Shown in pieces: positions 41,228 through 49,997 of a stretch of DNA of 64,000 bases. The DNA is from Treponema sp. (GTDB lineage: Bacteria; Spirochaetota; Spirochaetia; Treponematales; Breznakiellaceae): contig WQXI01000002.1 in NCBI GenBank assembly GCA_009784935.1, positions 62,001 through 126,000 of the forward strand. Reading direction: 5' to 3'. Both the position numbers and the translations under genes were made by a program. The notes beneath the pieces were generated by a model that worked only from the letters and a program-made list of their open reading frames with translations, did no database searches and was not told the DNA's origin. How positions within the stretch are numbered: the first letter of the stretch is position 1; each line of letters begins with the position of its first letter.

Positions 41228-43106
41228 GGTAAAAATTCAGCTTTTCCATAATAATTTCCAGATCCAGCGGTTTTCCGAGGTGGTCGTCCATGCCTGCTTT
41301 TAGGCAGTGTTCGATGTCTTCTTTGAACACGTTTGCGGTCATTGCAATAATTGGAATCCGCCTATGCGGATTCCAATTATTGCTGCGAGTTTCACCGTAG
41401 GTGAAACTCGTGCTGTCTTCTACTTGCTTCGCAAACTCCATACTGTCATTGGTTAAATCTGGGTTAGGGTTATCCTTCAATCTAAGTGGATTTTGGCGGA
41501 TTTTGTCTTCGTACATTCTTATTCTGCGCGTTGCTTCGTAGCCGTCCATGCCGGGCATATGAATATCCATAAAAATTATATTGTATCTATATGGTTCATC
41601 TATAAACATTTCTACAGCCAGCAGTCCGTTTTCGGCACAGTCGATATTTATTTTGGTCGATTCTAAAAGCATTAGTACAATCTCACGGTTTATTTCCATA
41701 TCTTCTACAAGCAAAATTCTGAATTCAGAATAATCTTCTATTGCCGGCACGGGTTTTATTTGCTTCTTTTCTTCGTTTATAGATATATCTTGTTGTTGAT
41801 CATTCTTTTGACTGCGGCGGGTTTGCATTGTAAACGAAAAAGCAGAACCCTTATTGTTTTCCGATTCCACCCAGATTTTTCCCCCCATCATTTCTACAAA
41901 GCTTTTTGAAATAGAAAGTCCAAGCCCTGTGCCGCCGTATTTACGCGAAGTACTGGATTCTGCCTGATGAAAAGACTGAAACAAATGCGTTTGATGTTCT
42001 TTACTTATTCCAATTCCTGTATCTGTTACAGAAATTTTTATTGTGCAAACGCCGTTTTCTTCGCCGAGGAATTGTGTATTCAAATTGATAGAACCCTTCT
42101 CAGGGGTAAATTTTACCGCATTGCCGAGAAGATTTGTTATAACCTGCGAAATACGCTGGTCATCGCCTATCATTATTTTTGGAATATTTTTATCGATTTG
42201 TACTGTTAGTTTCTGATGTTTTTCTGTCACACGAAAGTTAACTACATTTACCGCTTTATTGATTGTTTTTTCAAAGTTAAACTCTACAGGCACAAGTTCA
42301 AACTTTTTGGCTTCTATTTTTGACATATCCAATATATCGTTTATTACCCCAAGCAAGTGTGTCGAAGCATCTCCTATTTTATCCAATGCATAATTTTTTC
42401 GCTTTACATCATGGGTTTTTTTTGCAATTGCAGTCATGTTAATTATCGCATTCATTGGGGTGCGCATTTCGTGGCTCATGTTAGAAAGAAACTCACTCTT
42501 TGCCTTGCTGGCTGCTGTAAGCTCTGTGACAGCGTTTTTTAATTTTGTATTGTATGTATCAAGCATAATCGCGCCTGCTATCGTGCTTGCCGCAACCGCA
42601 ATAAAGCTCTTTTGGTTATCTGTCCATTCGCGCGGCGTTTTGCATTGTTCTATTATTAACACACCCCACAATTTACCTTCTACATAAAGCGGAGCGCAGA
42701 TAAAGGCAGAAACATTATCGTCTACAAATCTGCAAAAACTGCTTGTTTTGCTTGCCGCTGTATCAACACAGGAAATTACCGGCAGTGTGGAGTTGTCGTA
42801 TAGTCTTTCGGGAAAACATGTTTTTATGAGTTCGTGTACATTCAGCTTTATTCTATCCGGCGTTTTAATGTCTTCAGAGTTACAGTCTTTAGAACTTTGG
42901 TCTGCAGACCAATGGTATGTTAAATCAGTATCCTTGTTTTGATCATCTAAACAGTAAATCGCAACGCTGGAAACATTAAAATAGTTCCCCAGTTTGGCAA
43001 TTGCTTTGTTTACCAGCATTTGCGTATTGTCAGAAGAAATAAAACTTCTTGAGATTTCGGATATTAGTTCCTGCTGTCCAAGACGCTCCTTTAATTCTTC
43101 ATTCAT
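41220..43106 (-). CDS. Soluble hybrid sensor kinase (GAF-HisKA-HATPase-REC) with insert in REC
   Basis: 628 residues, no membrane segments. Order: GAF-like sensor (~10-185), HisKA with NMSHEMRTPMNA (His212), HATPase with DTGIGIS and GGTGLGLS, receiver with FMDIHMPGMDG (Asp514) and GKPLD (Lys612). Residues ~535-581 lie between receiver beta3 and beta4, where other receivers have only a few residues; part of that insert is encoded by two perfect palindromes. It is cytoplasmic, so it senses an internal signal. Divergent from two small membrane-protein genes. Its phosphotransfer partner is unknown; the kinase at 45880 carries an HPt domain. Confidence 0.9.
   Translation of the reverse strand: MNEELKERLGQQELISEISRSFISSDNTQMLVNKAIAKLGNYFNVSSVAIYCLDDQNKDTDLTYHWSADQSSKDCNSEDIKTPDRIKLNVHELIKTCFPERLYDNSTLPVISCVDTAASKTSSFCRFVDDNVSAFICAPLYVEGKLWGVLIIEQCKTPREWTDNQKSFIAVAASTIAGAIMLDTYNTKLKNAVTELTAASKAKSEFLSNMSHEMRTPMNAIINMTAIAKKTHDVKRKNYALDKIGDASTHLLGVINDILDMSKIEAKKFELVPVEFNFEKTINKAVNVVNFRVTEKHQKLTVQIDKNIPKIMIGDDQRISQVITNLLGNAVKFTPEKGSINLNTQFLGEENGVCTIKISVTDTGIGISKEHQTHLFQSFHQAESSTSRKYGGTGLGLSISKSFVEMMGGKIWVESENNKGSAFSFTMQTRRSQKNDQQQDISINEEKKQIKPVPAIEDYSEFRILLVEDMEINREIVLMLLESTKINIDCAENGLLAVEMFIDEPYRYNIIFMDIHMPGMDGYEATRRIRMYEDKIRQNPLRLKDNPNPDLTNDSMEFAKQVEDSTSFTYGETRSNNWNPHRRIPIIAMTANVFKEDIEHCLKAGMDDHLGKPLDLEIIMEKLNFYLK
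41344..41410. repeat. Two perfect palindromes inserted in a kinase gene
   Basis: Palindrome 1: GCAATAATTGGAATCCGC / GCGGATTCCAATTATTGC, 18-bp arms, loop CTAT (41344-41383). Palindrome 2: CGAGTTTCACC / GGTGAAACTCG, 11-bp arms, loop GTA (41386-41410). One arm of palindrome 1 encodes the conserved receiver segment RIPIIA; the other arm is its exact inverted copy and encodes SNNWNP. The insert keeps the frame. Confidence 0.8.
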
Positions 43107-43109
43107 GGC

Positions 43110-43138
43110 TTGATTTTTCCCTCTATATAAAAGATAAT
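43110..43138 (+). promoter_or_regulatory. Promoter placed for a leaderless mRNA
   Basis: TTGATT (43110-43115), 17-base spacer, GATAAT (43133-43138), ending six bases before the ATG at 43145. No ribosome binding site. Confidence 0.55.
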
Positions 43139-43144
43139 ATATTT

Positions 43145-43426
43145 ATGGACACAGGACAAATGATATTTGTTTCTAGTCAGCTCATTCTTGGTGCAATTGG
43201 CGCATTTTTGGCTATTTTGTTGTGGCCTAAGATAAGAGATGCAGCATGGATGTTGGTTATTTTTGGAGTTATTGTAGCATATATCGAAACAGTTTATTCT
43301 GTTCTTAAGGATTTTGGCATAGTGGGCGACGGATTTTTATCGTTTATTCTGCCTGTAGTACGCATGACCTTTTTTATAAGCGCATTTGCGATAATGGTTT
43401 ACAAACAATCAAGGAGAGATTTATGA
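43145..43426 (+). CDS. Small three-helix membrane protein
   Basis: 93 residues with about three membrane helices (IFVSSQLILGAIGAFLAILLW; AAWMLVIFGVIVAYIETVY; FILPVVRMTFFISAFAIMVY). The ATG at 43145 is chosen because hydrophobic sequence and the promoter spacing both fit it; earlier in-frame codons overlap the divergent kinase gene. Its stop overlaps the next ATG (ATGA). Unknown function, probably forming a complex with the next product. Confidence 0.7.
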   Translation: MDTGQMIFVSSQLILGAIGAFLAILLWPKIRDAAWMLVIFGVIVAYIETVYSVLKDFGIVGDGFLSFILPVVRMTFFISAFAIMVYKQSRRDL

Positions 43427-43662
43427 AATCAGCAGTCATAGGAATTATTGTCATTGCAGCCGCAGTTTATGCGATCCTGCCGCAGGGGATTTGCGGTATC
43501 GAATATTCCGGGCTTGGATGGGGACAACATGTATTAAACTTTCTTAAAGGCGGCGTTCCTGTAGTGGCGATTCTGCTTGGTATTGTTGCTGTATTTATCG
43601 GTATTGCTGACATCAAAGACCGCGCAGAAGCAAAAAGAGAAAGTCAGGATAGCGACGCATAG
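43423..43662 (+). CDS. Small two-helix membrane protein
   Basis: 79 residues with two membrane helices (VIGIIVIAAAVYAILPQGI; VAILLGIVAVFIGIADI) and a charged tail (RAEAKRESQDSDA). It starts in the ATGA overlap with the previous gene and shares its GGAG site. No family recognised; the pair is probably one functional unit. Confidence 0.7.
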   Translation: MKSAVIGIIVIAAAVYAILPQGICGIEYSGLGWGQHVLNFLKGGVPVVAILLGIVAVFIGIADIKDRAEAKRESQDSDA

Positions 43663-43707
43663 CGGCGCACCGCCCAAGAAAGCTAGCGCACCTGTTCCAG
43701 CAAAGAG

Positions 43708-44496
43708 TTATCCGAGAAAAACTGTTCCCTTTTGAGCGCCGGAGACGAGCGCTTCTATACAGCGGGGTTTTCCGCCGTTTGTAAGAATTGCAGGAATGCC
43801 GTAAGATAAAGATAATTTTGCCGCATCCAATTTTGTCGCTATGCCGCCTGTGCCAAAACTATTTGCCGCGCCTATCGTAATATTCTTTTCTATCAAACTT
43901 ATGTCTTTTACTTCTTCGACGAGCGCAGCGTTAGTAAACTCTTTTGGGTTTTTATCAAATAGTCCGTCAATGTCGCTTAAAAGAATTAATAAGTCTGCGC
44001 TCCAGAGAATTGCAGAGCGCGCGGCTAGAGTGTCATTATCGCCGATTTTTATTTCTTCTACAGAGACTGTATCGTTCTCGTTTATGATAGGGACTATTCC
44101 TTCGTCAACAAGCGTAAAGAGAGTATTGCGCATATTTAATGTTCTGTTTGCGTCGTTAAAATCTTCGCGCGTTAAAAGTATCTGCGCAATATGAAGACTG
44201 TGCGGTTCAAACGCGCGCCGCCATGCCTTCATAAGCTGTACCTGTCCCACTGCGCATAATGCCTGCCTGTAGTGAATGTCTTTTTTGCGCGCCCATTTGT
44301 CCATTGCAGAAAGACCGGCTACCTGCGCGCCGGAAGAAACAACAACAATTTGCTTGCCTTTTTTTATAAGAGCTGCAGCCTGTTCTGCAAACTCATCAAG
44401 AAACGAAAAGTTGAATTTTCCGTCTATGTCTGCGAGTGTATTGGAGCCGATTTTTATAACTATTTTTCTTGCGTCTGCTATTAAATTTGTGATCAT
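43708..44496 (-). CDS. proB: Glutamate 5-kinase
   Basis: 262-residue amino-acid kinase making gamma-glutamyl phosphate, first step of proline synthesis. Motifs: VIKIGSNTLAD at the start, VVSSGAQVAG, NENDTVS and DNDTLAA, SDIDGLFDKNP and GTGGIATKLDAA. It lacks the C-terminal PUA domain of the ~370-residue E. coli enzyme. It is the second gene of a proA-proB operon with an 8-base gap and TAGGA before its ATG. Confidence 0.94.
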   Translation of the reverse strand: MITNLIADARKIVIKIGSNTLADIDGKFNFSFLDEFAEQAAALIKKGKQIVVVSSGAQVAGLSAMDKWARKKDIHYRQALCAVGQVQLMKAWRRAFEPHSLHIAQILLTREDFNDANRTLNMRNTLFTLVDEGIVPIINENDTVSVEEIKIGDNDTLAARSAILWSADLLILLSDIDGLFDKNPKEFTNAALVEEVKDISLIEKNITIGAANSFGTGGIATKLDAAKLSLSYGIPAILTNGGKPRCIEALVSGAQKGTVFLG

Positions 44497-44504
44497 TTTG
44501 TTTC

Positions 44505-45797
44505 CTAAACGCGTATTTGACCGCTTCCTGTTACAAGGTACTTTATTGTTGTAAGCGCTTCAAGCCCCATTGGTCCTCTTGCATGAAACTTTTGAGTGCT
44601 TATCCCAAGCTCCGCGCCAAAACCAAACTCTCCGCCGTCTGTAAACCTTGTCGAAGCGTTTACATACACACAGGCTGCGTCGACTTGCGCGCGGAATAAT
44701 TCTGCGGCTTTTAAATTGTTTGTTAAAATAGCCTCTGAATGTTTTGTTCCGTACCTGTTGATATGAGTTATTGCTTCTTCGCATGAGGCAGCAGTTTTTA
44801 CAGCGAGGATATTGTCAAGGAACTCTGTTCCCCAGTCTTCTTCTGCCGCGTCTTTTAACGCAAGTCCCGCAGGTATAGCGCCAGGCGCTGCGCCGATTGC
44901 CGATTTTGATTCACTGTCGCATCGCAGTTCGCATTTGCCTGTTAGAGCAGCCGCTATTTTTGGCATGAGCGTATTTAATGCGTCTCTGTGTACAAGCAGA
45001 GTCTCTACTGCATTGCATACGCCGGGTTTTTGCAGTTTTGCGTTTAAGATAATCTCAATTGCGGTATTAATGCCTGCCCCGGTTTCTAAAAACGAAGGTT
45101 CAATATAAATGTGGCAGTTGCCTTCGCCTGTTTCGATTACAGGAACGCGCGCGTTTTCTACGACACGGCGGATCAGGTCATGTCCTCCGCGCGGGAGCAC
45201 AGCGTCGATATATTCGCGCGCTTTGAGTATTACGTCAACTTCGTCTCTGCTGCCTGACTGCGCAAGAGCGACAGCGTCGGCTAATCCGCCGCCTGCGGTT
45301 AGTCCCGCTTTGATAGCTTTGACCAGTTCTTTGTTGGATTCCAGCGCAGACGAAGAGCCGCGTAAAAGAATCGAACAGCCGGCTTTGTAGGCAAGAGCGG
45401 CGCAGTCTGCTGTAACATTGGGGCGTGATTCATAAATTATTGCCGCCACTCCCATGGGTACTGTAACTTTTTCTATCTGTAAACCGTTAGGAATGGTCCA
45501 GCCTGTCTGCACCTTGCCTATTGGGTCTTCTTGTCTTATTACTATGTTGATTCCTTCGATTATACCGTCTATTCGTTTGTCGTTTAGGAGCAGGCGATCC
45601 ACAAGACTTTCTTTCATTCCGCTGTTGCGAGCTTTTTCGACATCACGGGCGTTCGCTTCTAGAATGGCTTTTCTGTTTTTATCTATTTGATCAGCGGCGG
45701 CGGCAAGCGCTTTATCCTTTTCCGCGCGGTTTTGTACCGCAAGTTTCGCCTGCGCTTGTTTTAGAGAAATAAAGATGGAATCCAGTGAATCTGACAT
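44505..45797 (-). CDS. proA: Gamma-glutamyl phosphate reductase
   Basis: 430-residue NADPH enzyme reducing glutamyl phosphate to glutamate semialdehyde, second step of proline synthesis. The aldehyde-dehydrogenase-like motifs include GVAAIIYESRPNVT, LLRGSSSALESN, and the catalytic Cys in QKPGVCNAVETLLVH. Standard length. First gene of the operon with proB. Its promoter's -10 box ends six bases before the ATG with no ribosome binding site. Confidence 0.95.
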   Translation of the reverse strand: MSDSLDSIFISLKQAQAKLAVQNRAEKDKALAAAADQIDKNRKAILEANARDVEKARNSGMKESLVDRLLLNDKRIDGIIEGINIVIRQEDPIGKVQTGWTIPNGLQIEKVTVPMGVAAIIYESRPNVTADCAALAYKAGCSILLRGSSSALESNKELVKAIKAGLTAGGGLADAVALAQSGSRDEVDVILKAREYIDAVLPRGGHDLIRRVVENARVPVIETGEGNCHIYIEPSFLETGAGINTAIEIILNAKLQKPGVCNAVETLLVHRDALNTLMPKIAAALTGKCELRCDSESKSAIGAAPGAIPAGLALKDAAEEDWGTEFLDNILAVKTAASCEEAITHINRYGTKHSEAILTNNLKAAELFRAQVDAACVYVNASTRFTDGGEFGFGAELGISTQKFHARGPMGLEALTTIKYLVTGSGQIRV

Positions 45798-45803
45798 TGT
45801 TTT

Positions 45804-45832
45804 ATTATGCCAAAATTAAATGTATTGAACAA
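45804..45832 (-). promoter_or_regulatory. Promoter of proAB, placed for a leaderless mRNA
   Basis: TTGTTC (complement of 45827-45832), 17-base spacer, TGG-CATAAT (CATAAT complement of 45804-45809), ending six bases before the proA ATG. Confidence 0.6.
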
Positions 45833-45879
45833 GTGGCGTTTTTATACAATCAATGCTATAATTTTATTTGGAATTTTAT

Positions 45880-48800
45880 ATGAATATTAGAAATAAAATA
45901 TTAATCCCAATGGTTGCCCTTACAATTGGCTGCTGTATTATTGTTCTTGTCTCTTCTATTCTCCTTTATAACAGGGAATTAAACGACGCGATATATAATA
46001 AAATAAATGTCGCCGCGATGGTTGCAGAGAACGAAATTGATAATTTAAAAGCAAACGCGCATATTGCCGCTCTTGGTATCGCTATTAATCCCGACCTGAT
46101 AGAAGCTATGAGTTTTAATGATCGGGAAAAAATTCTTAGTACATCTAGAGCTCTTCAGGTTTTGGCTAAAATTGATTACTGTACGATTCTTGATTATGAC
46201 GGAACTGTTTTAATAAGAACCCATGAACCGTATATTTACGGCGACAGTCTTGTTCATCTGCCTCATGTAGAACAGGCATTGCGGGGAAACAGCGAATCTT
46301 ATGTAGCGCAGGGCGTAACTGTGCGTCTTGGCGCATATGCGGGCGCGCCGATTTATGATGCCGATAATAATTTGCTCGGCGTTGTATCTCTTGGGTACAG
46401 GCTGGATGATCCGGAGTTTACCCATAGAATAAAAAGGCTTACAGAGTGTGATATAGGAGTTTTCCTTAACGACGAGCGTATTGCTACAACACTTTTAAAC
46501 GATGATGGATCATACGCGTTAGGCACAAAAGCGCCGGAAGAAATCAGCAATATAGTGCTTTCAGGGGAGCAGTATGTCGGAGAAATGCAGCTTTTGGATA
46601 AAAACGCAATCGCTGTCTTTCTCCCTGTGTTCGGCGCATATGACGAAGTAGTAGGAATGCTCTCCAAGGCTTATTTTACAATAGAAGAAACCAATAAAAT
46701 ATGGTTTTTTATTGTCAGCGGTATATTAATAACGCTTGTGGTATTAACTGCCTGTATATTAATTGCAAGATTTATTTCCAAAGTTGTCGAACGCCAGCTG
46801 GAAGGCATGATGAAAGAAATTCAGGATGCCGACGAAATAGCTCATAAAGCAATAACAGAAAAGAATACGCTTGCCAACATTGGCAATATTATGAACGGGC
46901 TGGATACGATGATTTATGTTACAGATCCGGCTACGAGCGAAATTCTTTTTATGAATAATACAATGAAGGAACATTACGGAATCGAAGGTGATTGCGTTGG
47001 AAAATTGTGCTACAAGGTTTTACAAAAAGATTTGGATAAAAGATGTGATTTTTGCCCTTGTTATCAATTGGATAATGATCCGGAAAAAGCAGTTGTGTGG
47101 GAAGAGCATAGCTCTTTGACAAATCATATTTACCGGAACACGGACAGGTATATAAGCTGGTCAAATAATAAAACAGTTCATATTCAGCACTCTGTTGATA
47201 TGACAGAACTTATTGCCGCAAAAGATTTTGCCGAACACAGCAGCCGCTATAAGAGCGCGTTTCTTGCGATTATGAGCCATGAGATACGCACTCCTATGAA
47301 CGCAATTTTGGGTATTGCCGAAATTCAACTGCGTGACGAAGTGCTCTCGGCAGATACAGAAGAGGCTTTTCAGAAAATCTATGAATCCGGAGATCTGCTG
47401 TTAAATATTATCAATGACATTCTTGACCTCTCTAAAATTGAAGCAGGCAAATTGGAATTGGCTCCTATAAAATATGATATTCCAAGCCTTGTAAATGATA
47501 CCGCTCAGTTGATCCGCCTGCGCTACGAAAGCAAACCAATCGAATTGTTTATTGACGTAGATAAAAAAACGCCGATAGAATTGTTCGGCGATGAACTTCG
47601 TATTAAACAGGTGTTAAACAATATTCTTTCTAATGCATTTAAGTATACAAACGAAGGCAATGTCAAATTTTCTGTCTATTCCGAAAACATTGATGATGAC
47701 GATTTGACAATCGTTTTTCGTATCAGCGATACCGGACAGGGTATGACAGCCGAACAGGTAGAAAAACTTTTTGACGAGTACACGAGATTTAATATTGAAG
47801 CGAACCGCACTACTGTCGGGACTGGTCTTGGTATGAGTATTACACAGCGCCTTGTCAATTTAATGAACGGCAGAATAACTGTAGAAAGCGAAGTAGGCAA
47901 AGGTTCGGTGTTTAGCGTATACATTCCGCAGAAGCGTATAGGTACTGCCGTATGCGGAGCTGAGCTGTCCGAAAACTTAAGAAAGTTTAATTTTCAGAGC
48001 ACTGCGATTACAAAGAAAACACAGTTTCTGCGCGAATACATGCCTTACGGCAGCGTTCTTATTGTTGATGATGTCGAATCGAATATTTATGTCGCAAAAG
48101 GCATGCTTGCGCCGTATGGATTAAAAATTGATGCGGTTACAAGCGGTTACGAAGCTATTGATTTTGTAAAGAGCGGTAATGTATACGATATAATTTTTAT
48201 GGATCATATGATGCCTAAAATGGACGGAATAGAAGCTGTAAAAATTATCCGCGAATTTGGATATAAAAACAACATTATCGCGTTGACTGCCAATGCTCTG
48301 ATCGGACGGGAAGAAATGTTTTTACAGCACGGTTTTGACGCGTTTATTTCCAAACCCATCGATTCGCGCCAGTTAAACCTTATATTAAATGAATACATAC
48401 GAAACAAAAAGCCAAAAGAAGTTGTAGATGCCGCACGGAGCGAACAGAGAGAAAGAAAACAAAAAGATGACGGACAAGGCAAAGTGAGCTCGGTTGATAT
48501 TATTAAGTCTTTTGTAAGAGACGCAGCAAGCGCTATAAGTGTTTTGGAAGGTTTAAATGCAAAAATTGATAAACTTACCGATGATGAAATCTATATATAC
48601 ATTATTACTGTCCACGGCATTAAAAGCGCTCTTGCCAATGTGGGCGAGAGAAAATTGTCCGAGATTGCGTTTAAACTGGAACTTGCCGGCAAAGATCGAA
48701 ACTTTGCTCTGTTAACGGACAAAACCCATTCATTTATAGACTCATTAAAGTCTTTAGTTATAAAGTACAAACCAGAAGGCGAAGGGATGGATGTTACGCT

Positions 48801-49026
48801 TACAAGCGAAGATTTGGCATACTTGAGCGAAAAACTTGCAAATATAAAATCATCCTGCGATGTGCTTGATAAGCAGTCAGCAAAAGCTGCCTTAAAAGAC
48901 ATTAAACAGAAAGTATGGCCGCACCATATCGATACTGCGCTGGATCACATTGCGGTTCATCTTTTGCACAGCGAGTTTGACGAAGCCGCGAGCATGGCAG
49001 TTAAAACTGCTGAGTTTAACGAATAA
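45880..49026 (+). CDS. Membrane hybrid sensor kinase (Cache-PAS-HisKA-HATPase-REC-HPt)
   Basis: 1048 residues. Two membrane helices (~8-30 and ~268-290) flank a periplasmic double-Cache-like sensor; then a PAS-like domain with a Cys cluster (CDFCPCYQ), HisKA with MSHEIRTPMNA (His467), HATPase (DTGQGMT, GTGLGMS), receiver with FMDHMMPKMDG (Asp775) and an HPt domain with VHGIKSALANVG (His912). This is a full internal phosphorelay. An ATG at 45880 follows the basic-hydrophobic start MNIRNKIL; TATAAT at 45857-45862 is ~17 bases upstream. No cognate regulator adjacent. Confidence 0.9.
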   Translation: MNIRNKILIPMVALTIGCCIIVLVSSILLYNRELNDAIYNKINVAAMVAENEIDNLKANAHIAALGIAINPDLIEAMSFNDREKILSTSRALQVLAKIDYCTILDYDGTVLIRTHEPYIYGDSLVHLPHVEQALRGNSESYVAQGVTVRLGAYAGAPIYDADNNLLGVVSLGYRLDDPEFTHRIKRLTECDIGVFLNDERIATTLLNDDGSYALGTKAPEEISNIVLSGEQYVGEMQLLDKNAIAVFLPVFGAYDEVVGMLSKAYFTIEETNKIWFFIVSGILITLVVLTACILIARFISKVVERQLEGMMKEIQDADEIAHKAITEKNTLANIGNIMNGLDTMIYVTDPATSEILFMNNTMKEHYGIEGDCVGKLCYKVLQKDLDKRCDFCPCYQLDNDPEKAVVWEEHSSLTNHIYRNTDRYISWSNNKTVHIQHSVDMTELIAAKDFAEHSSRYKSAFLAIMSHEIRTPMNAILGIAEIQLRDEVLSADTEEAFQKIYESGDLLLNIINDILDLSKIEAGKLELAPIKYDIPSLVNDTAQLIRLRYESKPIELFIDVDKKTPIELFGDELRIKQVLNNILSNAFKYTNEGNVKFSVYSENIDDDDLTIVFRISDTGQGMTAEQVEKLFDEYTRFNIEANRTTVGTGLGMSITQRLVNLMNGRITVESEVGKGSVFSVYIPQKRIGTAVCGAELSENLRKFNFQSTAITKKTQFLREYMPYGSVLIVDDVESNIYVAKGMLAPYGLKIDAVTSGYEAIDFVKSGNVYDIIFMDHMMPKMDGIEAVKIIREFGYKNNIIALTANALIGREEMFLQHGFDAFISKPIDSRQLNLILNEYIRNKKPKEVVDAARSEQRERKQKDDGQGKVSSVDIIKSFVRDAASAISVLEGLNAKIDKLTDDEIYIYIITVHGIKSALANVGERKLSEIAFKLELAGKDRNFALLTDKTHSFIDSLKSLVIKYKPEGEGMDVTLTSEDLAYLSEKLANIKSSCDVLDKQSAKAALKDIKQKVWPHHIDTALDHIAVHLLHSEFDEAASMAVKTAEFNE

Positions 49027-49164
49027 CTAAGAGTCTGTTCTTTACCCTTAAAATGAGTATTTTACTAAAAATATGCCGAAAATTAACTGGGAGTGAAATT
49101 TTCTATACATACTGATTGTTTTATTTTCAAATTTGTTATAAACTGACAGCAAGGAGTCAATTTA

Positions 49165-49401
49165 ATGCCATTTGCCGTAATTGAGAAAAATGCAGAAAAA
49201 TCAGTTGGCTTAACGGTTGAAGAAATACGAAAAAGTTCGCCGGGCGAATTGAGGAATTTTTTGGAAGAAAAAAACAAGAAAAAATTCTCTTTTACAACTG
49301 AGTTTCCGGTGATAGGCCGGGGAAATGTATTGCGTGATAATATTATCACTACGGAACAAATTAACAAGGAGATCGACAAGATACTTGCGCATTCAAAATG
49401 A
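49165..49401 (+). CDS. Hypothetical small protein, first of an overlapping pair
   Basis: 78-residue soluble protein: acidic, with LTVEEIRKSSPGELRNFLEE and a C-terminal IGRGNVLRDNIITTEQINKE. AAGGAG lies 8 bases before the ATG. Its stop overlaps the next start (ATGA). The small-soluble plus larger-partner layout is like many toxin-antitoxin or regulator-effector pairs, but no family motif supports that. Confidence 0.6.
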   Translation: MPFAVIEKNAEKSVGLTVEEIRKSSPGELRNFLEEKNKKKFSFTTEFPVIGRGNVLRDNIITTEQINKEIDKILAHSK

Positions 49402-49997
49402 CAGAAAAAGATGTTTATAACTTTTACAATGAAAAAGTAAAAATACTATATAGTGAAATAGAAGCACGAGAAAACACCTTACCGGTGGAGCTATTGTTTG
49501 AGATACACTCAGCTTTTGACCATTTAAAAAGATTTCACATTGACGGTGAACAAGAGAGCCAATGCGCCGATAGGGCGTTTTCACATCTCAAACGCGGAAT
49601 GTTGGATGCGTTTAAACTAAAATTAAAATATCATAATAAAGACTATGAAAAATTACTAAAAATGAAAGCCGATTTGCATTTAATAGACAATGGGATGTTT
49701 TGGCCTTCATTATTAAGCAAAAGGACAGAAATTATTATACTTGCGAAAGAAGCCAGATTATATGAGGGGAAAAAAGAAATTGACGGTGCGTTTGATAATT
49801 GGTATAAAACATCTGAGCTTATAGACCAGTTTGAAAACGATTATTTTAAATCTCCAAAGATACAATGGGCAAAAAAGCAATATTTATTCCGCCGTTTTAC
49901 AAACGTTATTATTGGTCTTATTGTCGGTGTAATTGGCGGTATTATAGTGCAGTATTTTTTTCCATATTTTGGTAATTTTTTGTCCAAACTTAAATAA
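49398..49997 (+). CDS. Hypothetical C-terminally anchored protein
   Basis: 199 residues: a long helical cytoplasmic part (HSAFDHLKRFHID, SHLKRGMLDAFKLKLKYHNK) and one C-terminal membrane helix (~171-190, VIIGLIVGVIGGIIVQYFF). No signal peptide. It is translationally coupled to the preceding small gene. Its last 114 bases overlap the end of the convergent YwaF-like gene, the part coding for the membrane helix. Function unknown. Confidence 0.62.
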   Translation: MTEKDVYNFYNEKVKILYSEIEARENTLPVELLFEIHSAFDHLKRFHIDGEQESQCADRAFSHLKRGMLDAFKLKLKYHNKDYEKLLKMKADLHLIDNGMFWPSLLSKRTEIIILAKEARLYEGKKEIDGAFDNWYKTSELIDQFENDYFKSPKIQWAKKQYLFRRFTNVIIGLIVGVIGGIIVQYFFPYFGNFLSKLK

